Shown: one piece after another, positions 11,853 to 23,420 of the stretch
Position numbering within the stretch: the stretch's first letter is position 1
Layout: each line of letters starts with the position of its first letter
Assembly (NCBI GenBank): GCA_030998225.1
Contig: JAPYXD010000701.1
Coordinates: 9,594,501 to 9,658,500 of the forward strand
Direction: 5' to 3'
Origin: Diplolepis rosae
Lineage: Eukaryota; Arthropoda; Insecta; Hymenoptera; Diplolepididae
DNA: 64,000 bases
Translations under genes and position numbers: made by a program
Notes under the pieces: generated by a model
The model's input: only the letters and a program-made list of their open reading frames with translations
Told to the model about the DNA's origin: nothing
Database searches by the model: none

Positions 11853-12560
11853 ACTCCCTAAATTCGAAACTGTGAAAAACCACTGTTTCGAATGTTATAT
11901 GTCTTCCACATAGAATCAGTGAAATACAACTGATATCACTAGGGAAACTCACTGGTTGACCAGTGAATTACACTGTTGACCAGTATATTTCACTGATTAA
12001 CTAGTGAATCTATGTGGAAGATATTCGAATTATAACATTCGAAACAGTGGTTTTTCACTGTGAATCAGTGCACGGAAAAAACAGTATAGCTGTTCGACCT
12101 ATACCGGTATATAGTGTCTCGACCCATACGGTATAGGTGAGACAACTATACTGGTTTGCCGCGCGACCTATACATTGCTTCGCATGCACGCGACTCTAAC
12201 CACGAAATGAGAAAGAAGTGTCATTTTTTCGAGGCGTTTTTTTCGAAGCGTTTGTCGATTTGTTTGGAGCATTTTCTCTTTCTTTGAAAGATCATTTTTG
12301 CGTATCGCGTATTGTTTTATCACACGCGAAAATTCACAAGAGCGATAACGATGACATAATATTTTGTTTACGATCGCTATACATGGTATTGTCATATCAA
12401 CGAACTTGTATAGCTGTCTCACCTATACTCTTATAGTTCTGAGGACCATACCGTAGCATTAGTCTGATAGCAATATTTTCTGGTTCTGAGGACCAAAATA
12501 TAGTTCTCTTAGCTATACTATTTTTTCAGTGTGAGTTTTTACTGATTCAGATTTAGAGAG
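11853..12560. repeat. CTCTAAAT/CAGT-type MITE interrupted by family A
   Basis: The ends are CTCCCTAAATTCGAA on the left and CAGATTTAGAGAG on the right. The left part is itself a palindrome: AACCACTGTTTCGAATGTTATA at 11879-11900 is mirrored at about 12033-12055, with CCACATAGA/TCTATGTGG words inside. A complete family A MITE (12071-12531) sits in the right part and separates the last 30 bases. Confidence 0.75.
12071..12531. mobile_element. MITE family A, complete copy
   Basis: The inverted ends are CACGGAAAAAACAGTATAGC and the reverse complement of CACTGAAAAAATAGTATAGC. Both sides are flanked by TG. It interrupts the surrounding CAGT-type MITE and is related along its right two thirds to positions 1-415. 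Internal open frames on both strands (84 and 72 codons) show no protein family and are by-products. Confidence 0.8.
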
Positions 12561-13056
12561 TAATAGGTCGGACAAAAGCGAGTATAACGTATTCTTGTCC
12601 CAGCTATAAAACAGTGTATACGTTGACTTTCGAAAATAATAAAAAGACATCTTTATATTGATCAGGAAAAAAAATTTTAGAACACCCTGATAACAATTTT
12701 ATATGTAAGTTTATCAAAGCTTAATACAAATATTATTATTTTAATATCTTTACATTATAATACAGAACATAATATTACGCGTTACGTATTATCATCCAGA
12801 TATTATGGGATAATATAAGTCCGTTCAATATCTATCTTCCAGAAGGTATCAATTTTTCTCTGTATATAGATGTTCATAGTAAAAGGAATTTCTGAACCAG
12901 AAATTTTCTAATCGTTCTCAGTTTCTTTTTTAACAATAAACTACATATGTAAAAGTATTTTCAAGTTAAGAAAGTACTCACAATGTTTAATTATCCGTTA
13001 TTTTTGTTTTTAAATATTGAATTATTTCAATTTATTGTCAAAAAGAATTTCTAGAA
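12561..13056. other. AT-rich spacer, no gene seen
   Basis: No open frame, RNA motif or repeat boundary could be supported here. Confidence 0.4.
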
Positions 13057-13622
13057 CTCTTAATTTTAATCAGAACTTTTTTTTACTAATTTCAATTACT
13101 GACTGATTTCCAGCTGTGTAATCAGTTCTTTTTGACTGATTCTTCAGTTATTGTGAAACAAAACAACTGGTTATATAGCTAGAAATCAGTTACTAATCGA
13201 ATAAATTACACTCAGAAAAAAGATTTGATTAAATCAAAGAAAATGATTTGTTTGAAAGACTTGCTTTGATTTAAAGAAATGATTTGTTTAAATGAAATAA
13301 AATTTGTTTGATTCAAACAAAATATATTTAAACCAAATAAATATTTGTTTAAATCAAATTAATTTTTCTTCAAAACAAAGAAATTAATGCATTGATATAT
13401 GGTCAAAATATAATTTGTTTGATTTGAGGCAGAAATTTATTTGATTTGAACAAATATTTAATTGGTTCAACGATACTTTGTTTGAATCAAACAAATTTTG
13501 TTTCATTTAAACAAATGATTCCTTTACATCAAAGAAAGTGTTTCAAACAAATAATTTTTTTTATTCAGTCAAATCTTTTTTCTGAGTGTATAGCAAAATA
13601 AACTACTAATTCAAATTTAGAG
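13057..13622. repeat. CTCTAAAT/CAGT-type MITE interrupted by a TACACTC MITE
   Basis: The left end CTCTTAATTTTAATCAG and right end TAATTCAAATTTAGAG match the termini of this family. Between them the family's CAGT-rich words (GACTGATTTCCAGC, GACTGATTCTTCAG) occupy 13100-13200. The remainder is the inserted element at 13209-13588. Confidence 0.65.
13209..13588. mobile_element. TA-flanked MITE with CACTCAGAAAAAAG termini
   Basis: The terminal inverted repeat CACTCAGAAAAAAGATTTGA is perfect over 20 bp at both ends, and both sides carry TA (13207-13208 and 13589-13590), as for Tc1/mariner-type elements. The interior is composed of variations on ATTTGTTTGAA and TTCAAACAAAT, so most of the element can fold on itself. 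The perfect ends suggest a fairly young insertion. Confidence 0.88.
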
Positions 13623-14837
13623 AAAATATTCCAAGTAAATCACAGAAAAACTTTCTGCAATTTTATTCAATATTTATTACTAATTCAGGAATGAAAATTC
13701 TCCTAATGAAACATTGACTATAAAGTCAATAAAAAACAAGTGCAATTTCGATTTTGAACAAAGAAAATAGTAGGGGTCATCAGTCAGCTTACTGTTTATT
13801 TAAATTTTGAGAGTAGGGTGGATTTGATCAAATGCAATTCAGAATCTGTGGCGATATTAATGCGGGGTTCACTGAGTCATGCCAAGACAAGGCATTAGAG
13901 TGCAATATCCTGCAACAGTCCTCAATCATTAGAATCTCGATATTCCAAAGATCAGATCCCGTGGTATTAGAATTCGTCCCTCGCTCAGTTTGAATTCGAG
14001 AGTGGTAGAGATGATGTCATAGAGAGGCAGACGTAATAATGGATTAGGGCATTACACGGCCAATGTATAAGACCTAAAACCCCTAGTCATTATACGCAAC
14101 ATGGCATGTGTTGTTAAGCCGCAAGAATAAGACCTTATGATCGAGCGAAAAGAGACTTGGTGAGAGAGATCTGACGGGGAGAGCAAAAGGTACGAGTGTA
14201 CTATACAGGGACTAGAGAAGGACAATGACAATGACTCATTCAAAACACAGGCGTTGAAACTCACGCGGTGTTATCCATTTCCCACCCTCTGACCCCAGGG
14301 GGTGTATCATATTTAACGTTCCAAAAAATTGCCAAGTGCGTGCAATCTAATTTATGACGATCAACGATATCGCATTTGATAAATAATTTACTTGCACCAA
14401 TAACTTTCTTGGTTTAGATCTAGAAGGTATTTATATAAAAAGCGGTGTAATTTGTTGTGGATATTGTATCAACTTTTTTAGATGGTTTTCTGGACTTAGA
14501 ATACAGAAAAAATAGGGGAATAAGGAGAAGTTTAAAAAAAATACTAAAATATTTCAGATAAATTTTCAATTAAGGAACTTGGTTGAAAGTTCACTAAAAA
14601 TTTTTTTTTTATTGTAAATAGATTTCAAGGAAGAAAGGAAACCTTTTGAAAACGTTTCAAGTTCAAGATGCCATCTTCTATCAAAAAAGGTACCTTTGCA
14701 AAAAGTATTTAATTTCAAAACGTTTCTAATTTAATAAATTTTCTTTAAAGAAATAAAAATAAGAAAACTTTCTTAGTTGTATTAAATTTTATTAGAAACT
14801 AACTATTCGGTTAATTAAAACAAAAATAATCTTTTAA
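13623..14837. other. Mostly non-repetitive stretch, no gene seen
   Basis: The part 13800-14400 has more balanced composition than its surroundings and shares no repeat I can see with the rest of the window. A 70-codon minus-strand frame (14052-14264) has no domain. It is a candidate for host single-copy or regulatory DNA, but nothing proves a function. Confidence 0.4.
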
Positions 14838-15879
14838 CCCTTTCAAGGGCAGTGGGACGTATACGTCCCACTTGTTTTTTCTCAGTTTTTCAAGCATTTC
14901 TGATACATTTCACCTTGTTTAGTGCACCAGTATTTAATTTTAGACTCTTAAGGGTTCATGTAAAGTAATTATCATGAAAAACTGTGTGGAATTGTTAATT
15001 AACAATTTATTATAAATAATTCAAATCGAAAAAATCGGCTGTTCATAAAGTACTAGTCCTATAGCTGTGGCAAATTTTTTTCAGTTAGTTAACACGTTGA
15101 AATGTAACATATATTTTTTGCATAATTTTCGACAGGCAAGTTTTTTTTCTTTCATTTTTTGAATTCATAAAAAATCACGATTTTTGACGAATTTCCGGCA
15201 TAAGTGCATGTAATGTACCGTATTTATGATCGATTATCAAATCGTAAAAAAAAATGTTTTTCGGGCCACTGATTGAGAATATGATGTCAAAATTGAAAAA
15301 TTCAAAGTGGCGGTTATATTAGTGCATATTCGCAATTTTTTGCAATTGCTATGAAACTTAGTGTATGGGGGTTTTTGAGGTTGCTGATTACAAATCTGAT
15401 GTCAGAATTGCAATTAGCGATCCCGAAAATCTCAGTATACCAAGTTTCGTAGCAATTGCCAAAATACTTTCGATTTACACTAACATCACTGCTATTTTCA
15501 ATCTTCCATTTTGAATTTTGTTATCCTGACACCAGATTCGTAATCAGCGACCCCGAAAACCCCTATATACCAAGTTTCGGTGGAATTTCGAAAAAATTGA
15601 AAATTTGCACTAATATAGCCGCCATTTTGGATCCGCTATTTTGAAATTTGCAGTTCTGACATCAAATCTGCAATCTACGATTCCAAAAACCCCCATACAA
15701 CGTGTTTTGTGCAAATTTTTCGAAAAATTCAACATTAGAGTCACATAGTCACCATCTTGGATCCGCCATTTTTAATTTTGCAAATCTGATGCCAGAATCA
15801 TGATCAGCGACCCCGAAAACCCCTAAATTACCATTAATAGCAAGAATTAGTTTAAAAGAAAAATGTGCCTCTGAAAGGG
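14838..15879. mobile_element. piggyBac-type non-autonomous element
   Basis: TTAA occurs directly outside each end (14834-14837 and 15880-15883), and the element starts CCCTTTCA and ends TGAAAGGG. The TTAA target and CCC terminus are the hallmark of piggyBac-family elements. A perfect 20-bp palindrome, GTGGGACGTATACGTCCCAC (14852-14871), lies just inside the left end. The interior has no transposase and is filled on the right by a tandem array. Confidence 0.85.
15290..15835. repeat. ~130-bp tandem array with an inverted junction
   Basis: The word GCGACCCCGAAAACCCC recurs in diverged form at about 15547, 15677 and 15807, spaced about 130 bp, each unit also carrying ACCAAGTTTCG and TTGGATCCGCCATTTT-like words. 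Near 15360-15440 the orientation flips: GGGGGTTTTTGAGGTTGCTGA precedes GCGATCCCGAAAA, so left units are inverted relative to right ones. The array lies wholly inside the piggyBac-type element. Confidence 0.75.
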
Positions 15880-15883
15880 TTAA

Positions 15884-16391
15884 ATCAAAAATTTTATTTT
15901 GAATTTTAAAAAAATAATGATTTTTAATTATTTAGTTGAGTTCCAAATTTTTTCCACCTTCGTAGACAATTTCAAACTCTTATATCGCAACAAATGCAAA
16001 TTGAATCCAAATTTAAAGAATTTTCTTGAATTCTTGAATGATTATTAATATTTTTGCTATTGACTATTTAAAAGTGGTATAATTGAATCTAATATGTAAA
16101 AAGTGTGTGATATAAAAAAGCCTGAATAACGATTGAAATTAGCGCTTGGACTCTTTAATTCGTTTCTCTTTTAATGGCCTTGTAAAAATTACTCCATTCA
16201 AACTTAATTGGATTGAGGCACTAAAAAGTTTTCAGTAGAAAAACCCAACAAGGGCCTGACTATTTTTTCTTAAGGAATGTATTCGATCATAGTGAGCGTT
16301 ATGTGCCTTTTCAGACTTTTGTCAGCTTTCCTGATAAGGGCCCTTTTAAACATAAAACAAATCATTCTATACTTAGTCAGTCCCAGACTTA
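15884..16391. other. AT-rich spacer, no gene seen
   Basis: No coding frame, RNA motif or repeat boundary was recognised. Confidence 0.4.
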
Positions 16392-16905
16392 AGGTAGTTG
16401 CTGTGACAAAAATCAGGTCTCTAGAATGAAAAGTTTCTCTATGATTTTAAGATTTGAAATAATATTATCAATCATGTCTTATGAAAAAAAAAACGTTATT
16501 TTCTATTAAAAAAATTTAATACTTACGGAAAATAATAGATTTAATAATGTTTTTTTGCAATAAAATTTGTCCTTATTATCTCTTCTTACCAGTTTTTTTA
16601 AAATGACCGAATTTTCATCATTTTTTCGGGGATAATATCAAATCAAATAAAAACAAATCTACTGTTTCCAATTTTATAAGTAAAGTTTTTAATGGATGAA
16701 ATCGTTGAAAAAATTTTTTAAAGAGAAACATCTTTCTTAAGACGATAACTATATTTGAAGCTATTATTCTTTATTTTGAAAGTTGAAAACTGTAAAGTTG
16801 GCGAGAATATTTTCCCTAGAAATTCAAACCATGATTTATAAAAATCCAGTCATTTTTAAAAAATTGGTATAAAGTGATACTAAGGAAAAATCTTATTAGA
16901 GAAAA
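16392..16905. repeat. AGG-foldback family, right end missing
   Basis: The left end follows TA and reads AGGTAGTTGCTGTGAC. The sequence GGTCTCTAGAATGAAAAG corresponds in inverted orientation to the right end of the copy at 20937-21458. The middle contains the family words AATGGATGAAATC and AAAAATCCAGTCATTTTT. The copy breaks off at about 16905 where family G sequence begins. Confidence 0.65.
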
Positions 16906-17097
16906 TTAGAGAAAATCATGTTTTTCTTCTACTGGTGGGTTATAAAGTATATTGTGCAACTATTAGGGAAAAAAATTTATTTTATGAGTGTGAAGTTTAA
17001 AGCCCGAGCAAAGCGAGGGTAACAACCACACGAGTTAAATTAATGTTTTTCCCGTGTCGCACACGATTTTTTTTCTATGAGGGGGTCAAAAAATGGA
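16906..17097. repeat. Family G fragment
   Basis: The words TATTAGGGAAAAAAATTTATT, GAGTGTGAAGTTTAA and AATGTTTTTCCCGTG match 7080-7160 in order. A GC-rich cassette follows directly, so it probably interrupts this fragment. Confidence 0.6.
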
Positions 17098-17443
17098 TAT
17101 GTTTGTATCGGCCCTATACCAAGCCGATTGTCATTTTTACTGTGGCATCCAGTTCTGAAAGTAGAAGAGCCAGAGTCGGGCTCATGGACGGAACATTACT
17201 GGGTCATGTGTCACTTTTACCACGGCAAACCATTTTGGAAGTGAAAAAACCAGAGTTCGGCACAGCATTGGCCCGTTGCTGTGCCGAAAACAAGTGCTGG
17301 CGGCCAGAGTTGGGGCCAGCATTGGCCGCCAAGTGCATACCGGAGTTATCATTCCAGCAACGGCACGATATTGGCAGCCAATCTTCGGCAAATTTTTGGC
17401 GATGCTGGGCCAGTGTTGGGCCGTATCTAATTTCGCACTTGGG
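17098..17443 (-). repeat. GC-rich cassette, CCCARGTGCGAA subfamily, truncated
   Basis: The right end reads TTTCGCACTTGGG, the inverted form of the CCCAGGTGCGAAA terminus at 27154. The whole block matches the reverse complement of 27154-27485 with few differences by eye, including the long-range order of GGCACAGCATTGGCCC-like words. The other terminus is missing. Overlapping open frames on both strands arise from the repetitive GC-rich words and show no domain. Confidence 0.75.
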
Positions 17444-17611
17444 TATATCCTCGATTTACAATTTTTTGCATTAACTGAAAAAAGTCTAAAAGTAGACATT
17501 CAATCTTTTGCGCTTATATGACGAAATTGTCCAAGTTTAAATGGGCCATCTCGAATAGAAAACTAAATTAATATTGAAAAAAGTAACGTGATAAAGATAA
17601 ATGTTTGTTTT

Positions 17612-17910
17612 ATTATAGGTTGACCTCTTTTTTTGTGAATGGGCTCAAAAAATATCTCTTCAGCTATCAAACGTTATGATATTGATCTATATTAACCTTT
17701 TTTGGGTCGGGTGGTCTATACAGAGATTATGACTCTCTTTCATTTCAAAAAATATTTTTCCAATTTTCATGAAACTTGGTAAACAACTCAGATATTATTT
17801 GCTTTATTCTCACGAATTCATGATGCAATTCGCCTGAAAGTCAGTTTTTGCAAGTTTTAGAGGTCATTGAATACAAATCTAACCTCAAAATTAAAATTTT
17901 TTTCAATCTA
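17612..17910. repeat. Repeat family H, copy 1
   Basis: ATTATAGGTTGAC, TGAAACTTGGTAAACA, GATATTATTTGCTTTATT and AATTCATGATGCAATTC occur in the same order and spacing at 25880-26170. The CTTGGTA word also resembles the tandem array at 15290-15835. No termini were identified. Confidence 0.6.
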
Positions 17911-18610
17911 TTCATACATAACGCAGGGATGGTAATAAAGGTATAAATAAAAAAAGGAAAGAGTAATTGAAATTACTGTTCCTCCATAAATCATATTAAA
18001 TGACAAGGGTTTGGAGGGGGAAAAAAAGGGGTTAATGGCAAGTGTGTGTAGGGACCCTTTTAAATAATTATGAAACGTTGAAGGGTACGCGTTGCATACT
18101 ATAAAATACGACTTGAAAGTTATCTCACCCTATGTGGACTCACAATTAGTTTTGGCAGCTGGAAAGGCCCAGTTAGATGTACATCGAGATTGATCGAGAA
18201 AGATAGTGAGTATAGTATGTGCGCAAAGTGAGTTTGCCAATATTAGCCGCGCGTGCCGTATGCCTGCTGGCCGTATCCATAGAGTCGAGAACTATAAAGC
18301 CATAACCGATCCATCAACATCATAGGACGTGGAATCGGCATCTCACACAAACAGCACATGGTTTATGACGTGGGAAATGAATCTCGTTCCAATTATGGAT
18401 TACGTTTCCAGCATCAAAGCGTATTTGACTTCAATATTTTGAGTTTCACCTGTCAATATAAATAATTAGTAGACAGTTATATCTATTTTGTATTACGTTA
18501 GTTTTAGCATACTAATTATCAAATTCATGCGCCCATATCGGCAACAGTATGAATATTAGGGTGTCTTAAAACAAAGCCAGATTATGAAATCTCAAAAACA
18601 GCGTAACGCA
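17911..18610. other. Mostly non-repetitive stretch, no gene seen
   Basis: The part 18060-18430 is compositionally more balanced than its flanks and shares nothing obvious with other parts of the window. No open frame or RNA motif supports a gene. Confidence 0.4.
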
Positions 18611-18881
18611 CTCTCTAAATCTGAATCAGTCAAATTTTCAGTGATTGAATCAGTAATCTACCTTTTTACTGATTCATTAGTGAAAAATATTTTTCATTGT
18701 TAAATCAGTTAATTTTCACTGATTCATCAGTGAAAAAAATATTTCTCACTGTCAAATCAGTCAATTTTCACTGAAATAATCAGTGAAATTTGACAGATTT
18801 ACAGTAACCTCTTTTTAGCTATTTGAATCAGTCAAATTTCACTGATAATCAGTAGATTTTGACTGATTCAAATTTAGAGAG
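18611..18881. mobile_element. CTCTAAAT/CAGT-type MITE, complete copy
   Basis: The termini are CTCTCTAAATCTGAATCAGT and the reverse complement of CTCTCTAAATTTGAATCAGT. The interior is a dense set of TTTTCACTGATT and AATCAGTGAAAA words, so the strand can pair with itself in many registers. It is the cleanest member of a family also seen at 9693, 11853, 13057, 42165, 50681, 52832 and 57103. Confidence 0.88.
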
Positions 18882-19299
18882 CACAACAATAGCGCATTAG
18901 AACCCTAAAAAGTATAAATAATTTGTAATAATCATCGCCAAACGACGTTAGACTCTCTTCGGTTTATTGGGGTATCGATTGGGCAAAAATTTTCATCTAC
19001 GAATTTTTGACATTCTTATCATTTTAAACGAGATCTATGTACTCATCAGCTAATTTGTTTTCCTTTAAGTCGCAAGTCCTAATTACTTTTTTCTGATTGT
19101 TAATATCAAGCGCAAACCTCGAGTTTTGGGATGAGAATGTATTCCTCAAAAAGGAAATAACTTTAGAAAAATTGAATCCACATATACAATATCATATAAC
19201 ATTTACTTGAATTATAGTATAAAATCATGAAAAGTAAACACAAATAAATAACATATCGAAGCGTGAAACGATTTTTTTCATTACTTTAAAGTTTTCTAT
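18882..19299. other. AT-rich spacer, no gene seen
   Basis: No gene, RNA or repeat boundary was recognised. Confidence 0.4.
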
Positions 19300-19301
19300 T
19301 A

Positions 19302-19959
19302 AGGTAGTTGATCCACGAAAATTAGACTTCAGGCAAAAATAGATAATTTTTCTTTCAAGAATAGCAATATTATTGTTGAAGGGCTATTTTGGAAGAGAAA
19401 AGATTAATTTCCATGAAGAAAATTTGAAATACCGAAAAATAATTTTATTAATAAATTTTATTTTTGCCCAGACTTATTTTCTTATCGCTTCTTACCAAAT
19501 TTTAAAAAATTATGCGATTTTCATTAATTACAAATCACTTTTTCAAGAAAAAGATTCCCTACAACTTAACCATTTCCAATTTTCGAAAATGAATAAATTA
19601 TTATCAAATTCAGCAATTTGTTTATAAAAATTTCGTTTTGGAAAATGTTTTTTTAATGGTTTCAGCCATGAAAGAATTTATTTTTAAAAATCAGAAACAG
19701 GAAATATTTTCTCGGAAAAAATGATTCATGATTTATTAGGATCGCATAATGTTTTAAAATTTGGTAAGAAGCGATAAGAAAAAAAGTTGGGTCCAAAATA
19801 AAATTTATTAATAAAATTATTTTTTTGTGTTTTAAATTTTTTTCATGAAAAATAATCTTTTCTATTTCAAATTGGCACTTCAATAATAATATTGCTATTC
19901 TTGAAAGAAAAATTATCTATTTTTGCCTGAGATCTAATTTTCGCGGATGAAAACTACCT
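19302..19959. mobile_element. AGG-foldback element, complete copy
   Basis: AGGTAGTTGATCC at the left and the reverse complement of AGGTAGTTTTCATCC at the right are flanked by TA on both sides. The arms continue inward for more than 100 bp (AAAAATAGATAATTTTTC, AGAATAGCAATATTATT) and meet around a short centre, so the 658-bp element can form one long hairpin. Open frames of 73-84 codons in the arms are mirror images of each other and not genes. Confidence 0.85.
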
Positions 19960-19962
19960 TAA

Positions 19963-20936
19963 TACGAATGCAAAAAAATTCAGAAGTCTGATATCTTTAA
20001 ACGTAAAGGATTGAAAAATTAAAATATCAAAAATCTGTTGATAACCATTTTCCAAAAAAAAATTGTTGAAATGCATAATAAAGGAAGCCCATCAATCTAC
20101 TTCAACTTATTCGTTTAAGATTTGTAATTTCGCAGTGTCTCTGGGGCTGAGAAAGGGTCAAATATTAATTCTAAACATACGATTAATTTAATTGATCCTT
20201 CAAGATAGAAGTTTTATTGAAGTCGTTTTCTCCATTTAATTTACCTAATATTCCATCATCATCCGCATTTGCTTCACGACACTTCAATTCTCTGGGATTT
20301 ATGGTCCCGGATTTTGGTGAACTTCCGATCGACTTCCTCCAGTCTTTGGGAGAGGAAACCATAGCTTATCGGAGCATGAAGGATCTCTCTTACGGTGAAT
20401 TCATGTGAGGAAAGAGGAACAAATTGAAGGGTCTAAACCGACTTCATCTTTTCTTCCAACTCGAGAAAGGCCTTCACTCTCTGATCTTATAGAATTAGAT
20501 TTTAACATGTACCCTTGATCCCCATCCTAGGAAAATCAATGCCAATGTCCACTATAGATTGTCAAGGAAGGAAAATACGAAAAATGACTTGGCGGAACCC
20601 AGGTGTGAAAAAATCCTCTAATGGATCGTGAATCTGCGTGTTTATAAATGCACCGAAAAATAGGGTCCATCCATCTCTTGGAGTTCGTAAACAAGAAATC
20701 CAATGACAAATGGAAGAATCGTTTGAATGATCCTCTACTAGGGAATCTGATGAATTATATAATGGAGATAAAATTAAACCCATCTGTACAGGTTTAAAAT
20801 AATCTGGGCTTCAGACGAGATTGAGTGCTTAATACAAGGGATTTTGTATTGTTACCGTTACTGAATGATTGATGTATCACTTTCTATAAATTTTTATGCC
20901 CTCGAAATTTAAAATGTTTAAAATCTCGAAAAATTA
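19963..20936. other. Mostly non-repetitive stretch, no gene seen
   Basis: Opposite-strand open frames of 63 (20217-20408) and 73 codons (20562-20783) have no recognisable domain. The part 20200-20800 is less AT-rich than its flanks and could be host single-copy DNA. Confidence 0.4.
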
Positions 20937-21458
20937 TTTGATTATAACTACATTCAAGGACTGCAATATTATTATTGATAATATTTATCTTAGAACTTTA
21001 ATTTTTGACTAATTTTTTGTTCTTGTCGCTAAACTGTAAATTTGTGCAACTTTGCAATTTCCAATTTTGAAAGTAAAGTATTCACTGGCTGAAATCATTA
21101 GAAAATTTTTTTTTAAAGAAACATTTTTTCAATGAAATAGCAATATTTGAAGATCATTTACTTATTATTTAGTTGAGTTGAAAAAAATTCTTTAAGTTAT
21201 ATTTATTTTCAAAATTGGGAATGATGGATTTGTAGAGAATATTTACTCTGGAAAAATAAGCAATGATTTATAAAAAATCCAATCATTTTTTAAAAATTGG
21301 TGAGAGAAGATAGTAAGGAAAAATGCTATAACGAAAAAAATTAGAAATAAAAAAGTAATGTTTTTTTTCATAAAACACAAATGGTAATATCATTTCAAGT
21401 CTTGAAATCATGAAAAACTTTTTTTCCCAGAGACCTTTTTTTCGCACGATAACCACCT
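20937..21458. repeat. AGG-foldback family, left end degraded
   Basis: The right end is AACCACCT followed by TA. The inverted words TTTTTCCCAGAGACC and CAAGTCTTGAAATCATG pair with the left end of the copy at 16392. The centre (TGGCTGAAATCATTAG, AAAAAATCCAATCATTT) matches the centre of the other copies. Confidence 0.6.
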
Positions 21459-21460
21459 TA

Positions 21461-22619
21461 ATGAGTGATCATTTTTTCTCCCAAAAAAAAATTCTGTACA
21501 TGTTGATGACATCCAGATTTTGTAAATTGATTTTCAAATAAAATCATTCAAAAATGGCATGTGTTTAAGTTATGAAGAATCTTCGTCTCGCCAAATAAAA
21601 TCTCACATATTAAGTTACCATTATTTTTTAAAGTTCAGCAATAAATATAAAAATTTAGTCAAAATTAAAAATTTCAGTATAAATAATTTCTAAGTGTTCA
21701 AAATTTATCAATGAATAATAATGATCTCTACTTTAAACAATATTATGCTTGACAGTTTATATAATTAAATATTTTTCCACCTAACCTAAATTGAAATTTG
21801 CAAAAAAAACATTTGCAATCAATTTGTGAAAGGTTTGAAATCAAAATTGGTCGAAATACCTTTTCTTGAAAATATTTATAATCAAAAGTATCAGAAAATT
21901 GTCTTTAGGATTTTGGGTAGAGAATAAATATTAATTAGAAGTTAATTAGATTTTCAAATTCTTTAAATATTAATTAGAAAGTTGGAGAAAAATTGGAAAG
22001 TCTAGGAGCTAATTCGTCTCGAATTTTTGTGCCTGAGTGAAAAGTTAACGTTTGCGGTTCTCGTTCGATCCCAGGAAATCTCAACTTTTCTCGCACATTA
22101 ATGCAATAATCCAATGAAATTTGCGGTTAGTCTACTTGTCAGTTAACTTATGGCGAGAATGGGGACAAGGGTGCAAATTAAATGATTTGATTAAAAGCGA
22201 TGAAAATTAAGATCCTCTTCGAAAACTACAGGCGCTCAAAAATATATATCAAGTTCGTCCACTGAATTTTAATCGCGCTCCTGGAAAACCTCCATTATAT
22301 CCCCACCTCCGTGTTCTTTTGACGAAGGGTTGCAGCTCTCGCGATCTCCAACCGGAAGTTTCGATGAAACTCTCCCTCGTTTTAACTAGAACAAAAAATC
22401 TGTAATCTGCCTTGCGTTATTCTTTGCCTAACTTTATTGAACTTTTATTGTATTATTAAAATAAAGGAATTAACTTTGCTCAAAGTTTTCTTCGCCTTTA
22501 AGACCCCCAACTCGATATTGAAACTTCCTTATCTATAATGAAGATTTATAAATTAAAATTTTATTATATATAAAGTAGGTCAATTGATTTTTATAATTTA
22601 TTTTATAATTGCTTTTTCA
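21461..22619. other. No gene seen
   Basis: GGTTCTCGTTCGATCCC at about 22056-22072 resembles a tRNA B box, but no A box or paired stem lies at a suitable distance. The part 22000-22430 is less AT-rich. No coding signature was found. Confidence 0.4.
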
Positions 22620-23420
22620 TTTATTACTTATATTAAAATGGAAAATTCCCAATATTTTGTGGGTTTTATCATTTTTCTATCATTTTATCTTGTTAATTAA
22701 AATTTTTCTGCGTTAAATTATTCGTGGTTTTAAAGTCTGGGTATTTTACAGGAATTTTTCAGATGTCAAAGGTGCTGAAAAGGTAACTCCCGAATATTTT
22801 AGAGAGATGGATATTGAACTGGCGTTGTATCTTCTTAATTAAAATTATTGCGCGTCAAAACATTATGGTTTTGGAGTTTTGGTATTTCTAGGAATTTTTC
22901 AAATATTTAGGGTGGAAAAAGAGTGACGTCCGTATATTTCGAGCGAGATGAAAATATAAATGGCCTTGTACCTTGTAGATTAAAACTATTCTGCTTCAAG
23001 AAAATTGTGATCCTAAATTTTGATACTTTCCAAGAATTTTCCAAATATTGAGGGCGAAAAAAGGATGACTTCCAAATATTTTAGGAAAATGCAAATTTAG
23101 GTAGCATTTTTACCTTTTCAATTAAAATTATTATATATAGGTTAAAAAATTTGTAGTTTTGTAGTTTAGGTGTTTTCCTGAAATTTTGTTAAATATTTAG
23201 GGTGGAAAATGGGTGAAGTTCCCATATTTTGAGAGAGATAAAAATTTTAAGGAAGTGAAAATCCAGCTGTCATTTGCTCTTTTAAATGTATTTTCAGGAA
23301 TTTTTTAAATAATAAGGGTAGAGAAATCATTTTTTTTAAATATTTTAAGAGAATGAAAATTTAAGTGACATTTTTCAGGAATTTTTCAAATACTAAGGAT
23401 TAGAAAAGGTGACTTTTAAA
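22620..23420. repeat. Degenerate ~140-bp tandem array
   Basis: Forms of AGGAATTTTTCAAATATT followed by AGGGTGGAAAA recur at about 22751, 22891, 23032, 23179, 23296 and 23377. The first three intervals are 140-148 bp and the last two are shorter, so the later units have deletions. Other unit words are TTAATTAAAATTATT and CATATTTTGAGAGAGAT. Units differ widely, so the array is old. Confidence 0.75.

Noticed and set aside
13209..13588. CRISPR-like regular spacing of ATTTGTTTGAA words
   Set aside because: The words are variable and inverted within a MITE with perfect TIRs; spacers are not of constant length, and the genome looks eukaryotic.
19373..19883. Mirror-image open frames of 73-84 codons
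   Set aside because: They lie in the two arms of a foldback element and are inverted copies of the same non-coding sequence.
22050..22075. B-box-like GTTCGATCC suggesting a tRNA gene
   Set aside because: No A box at the right distance and no acceptor or T stem pairing.
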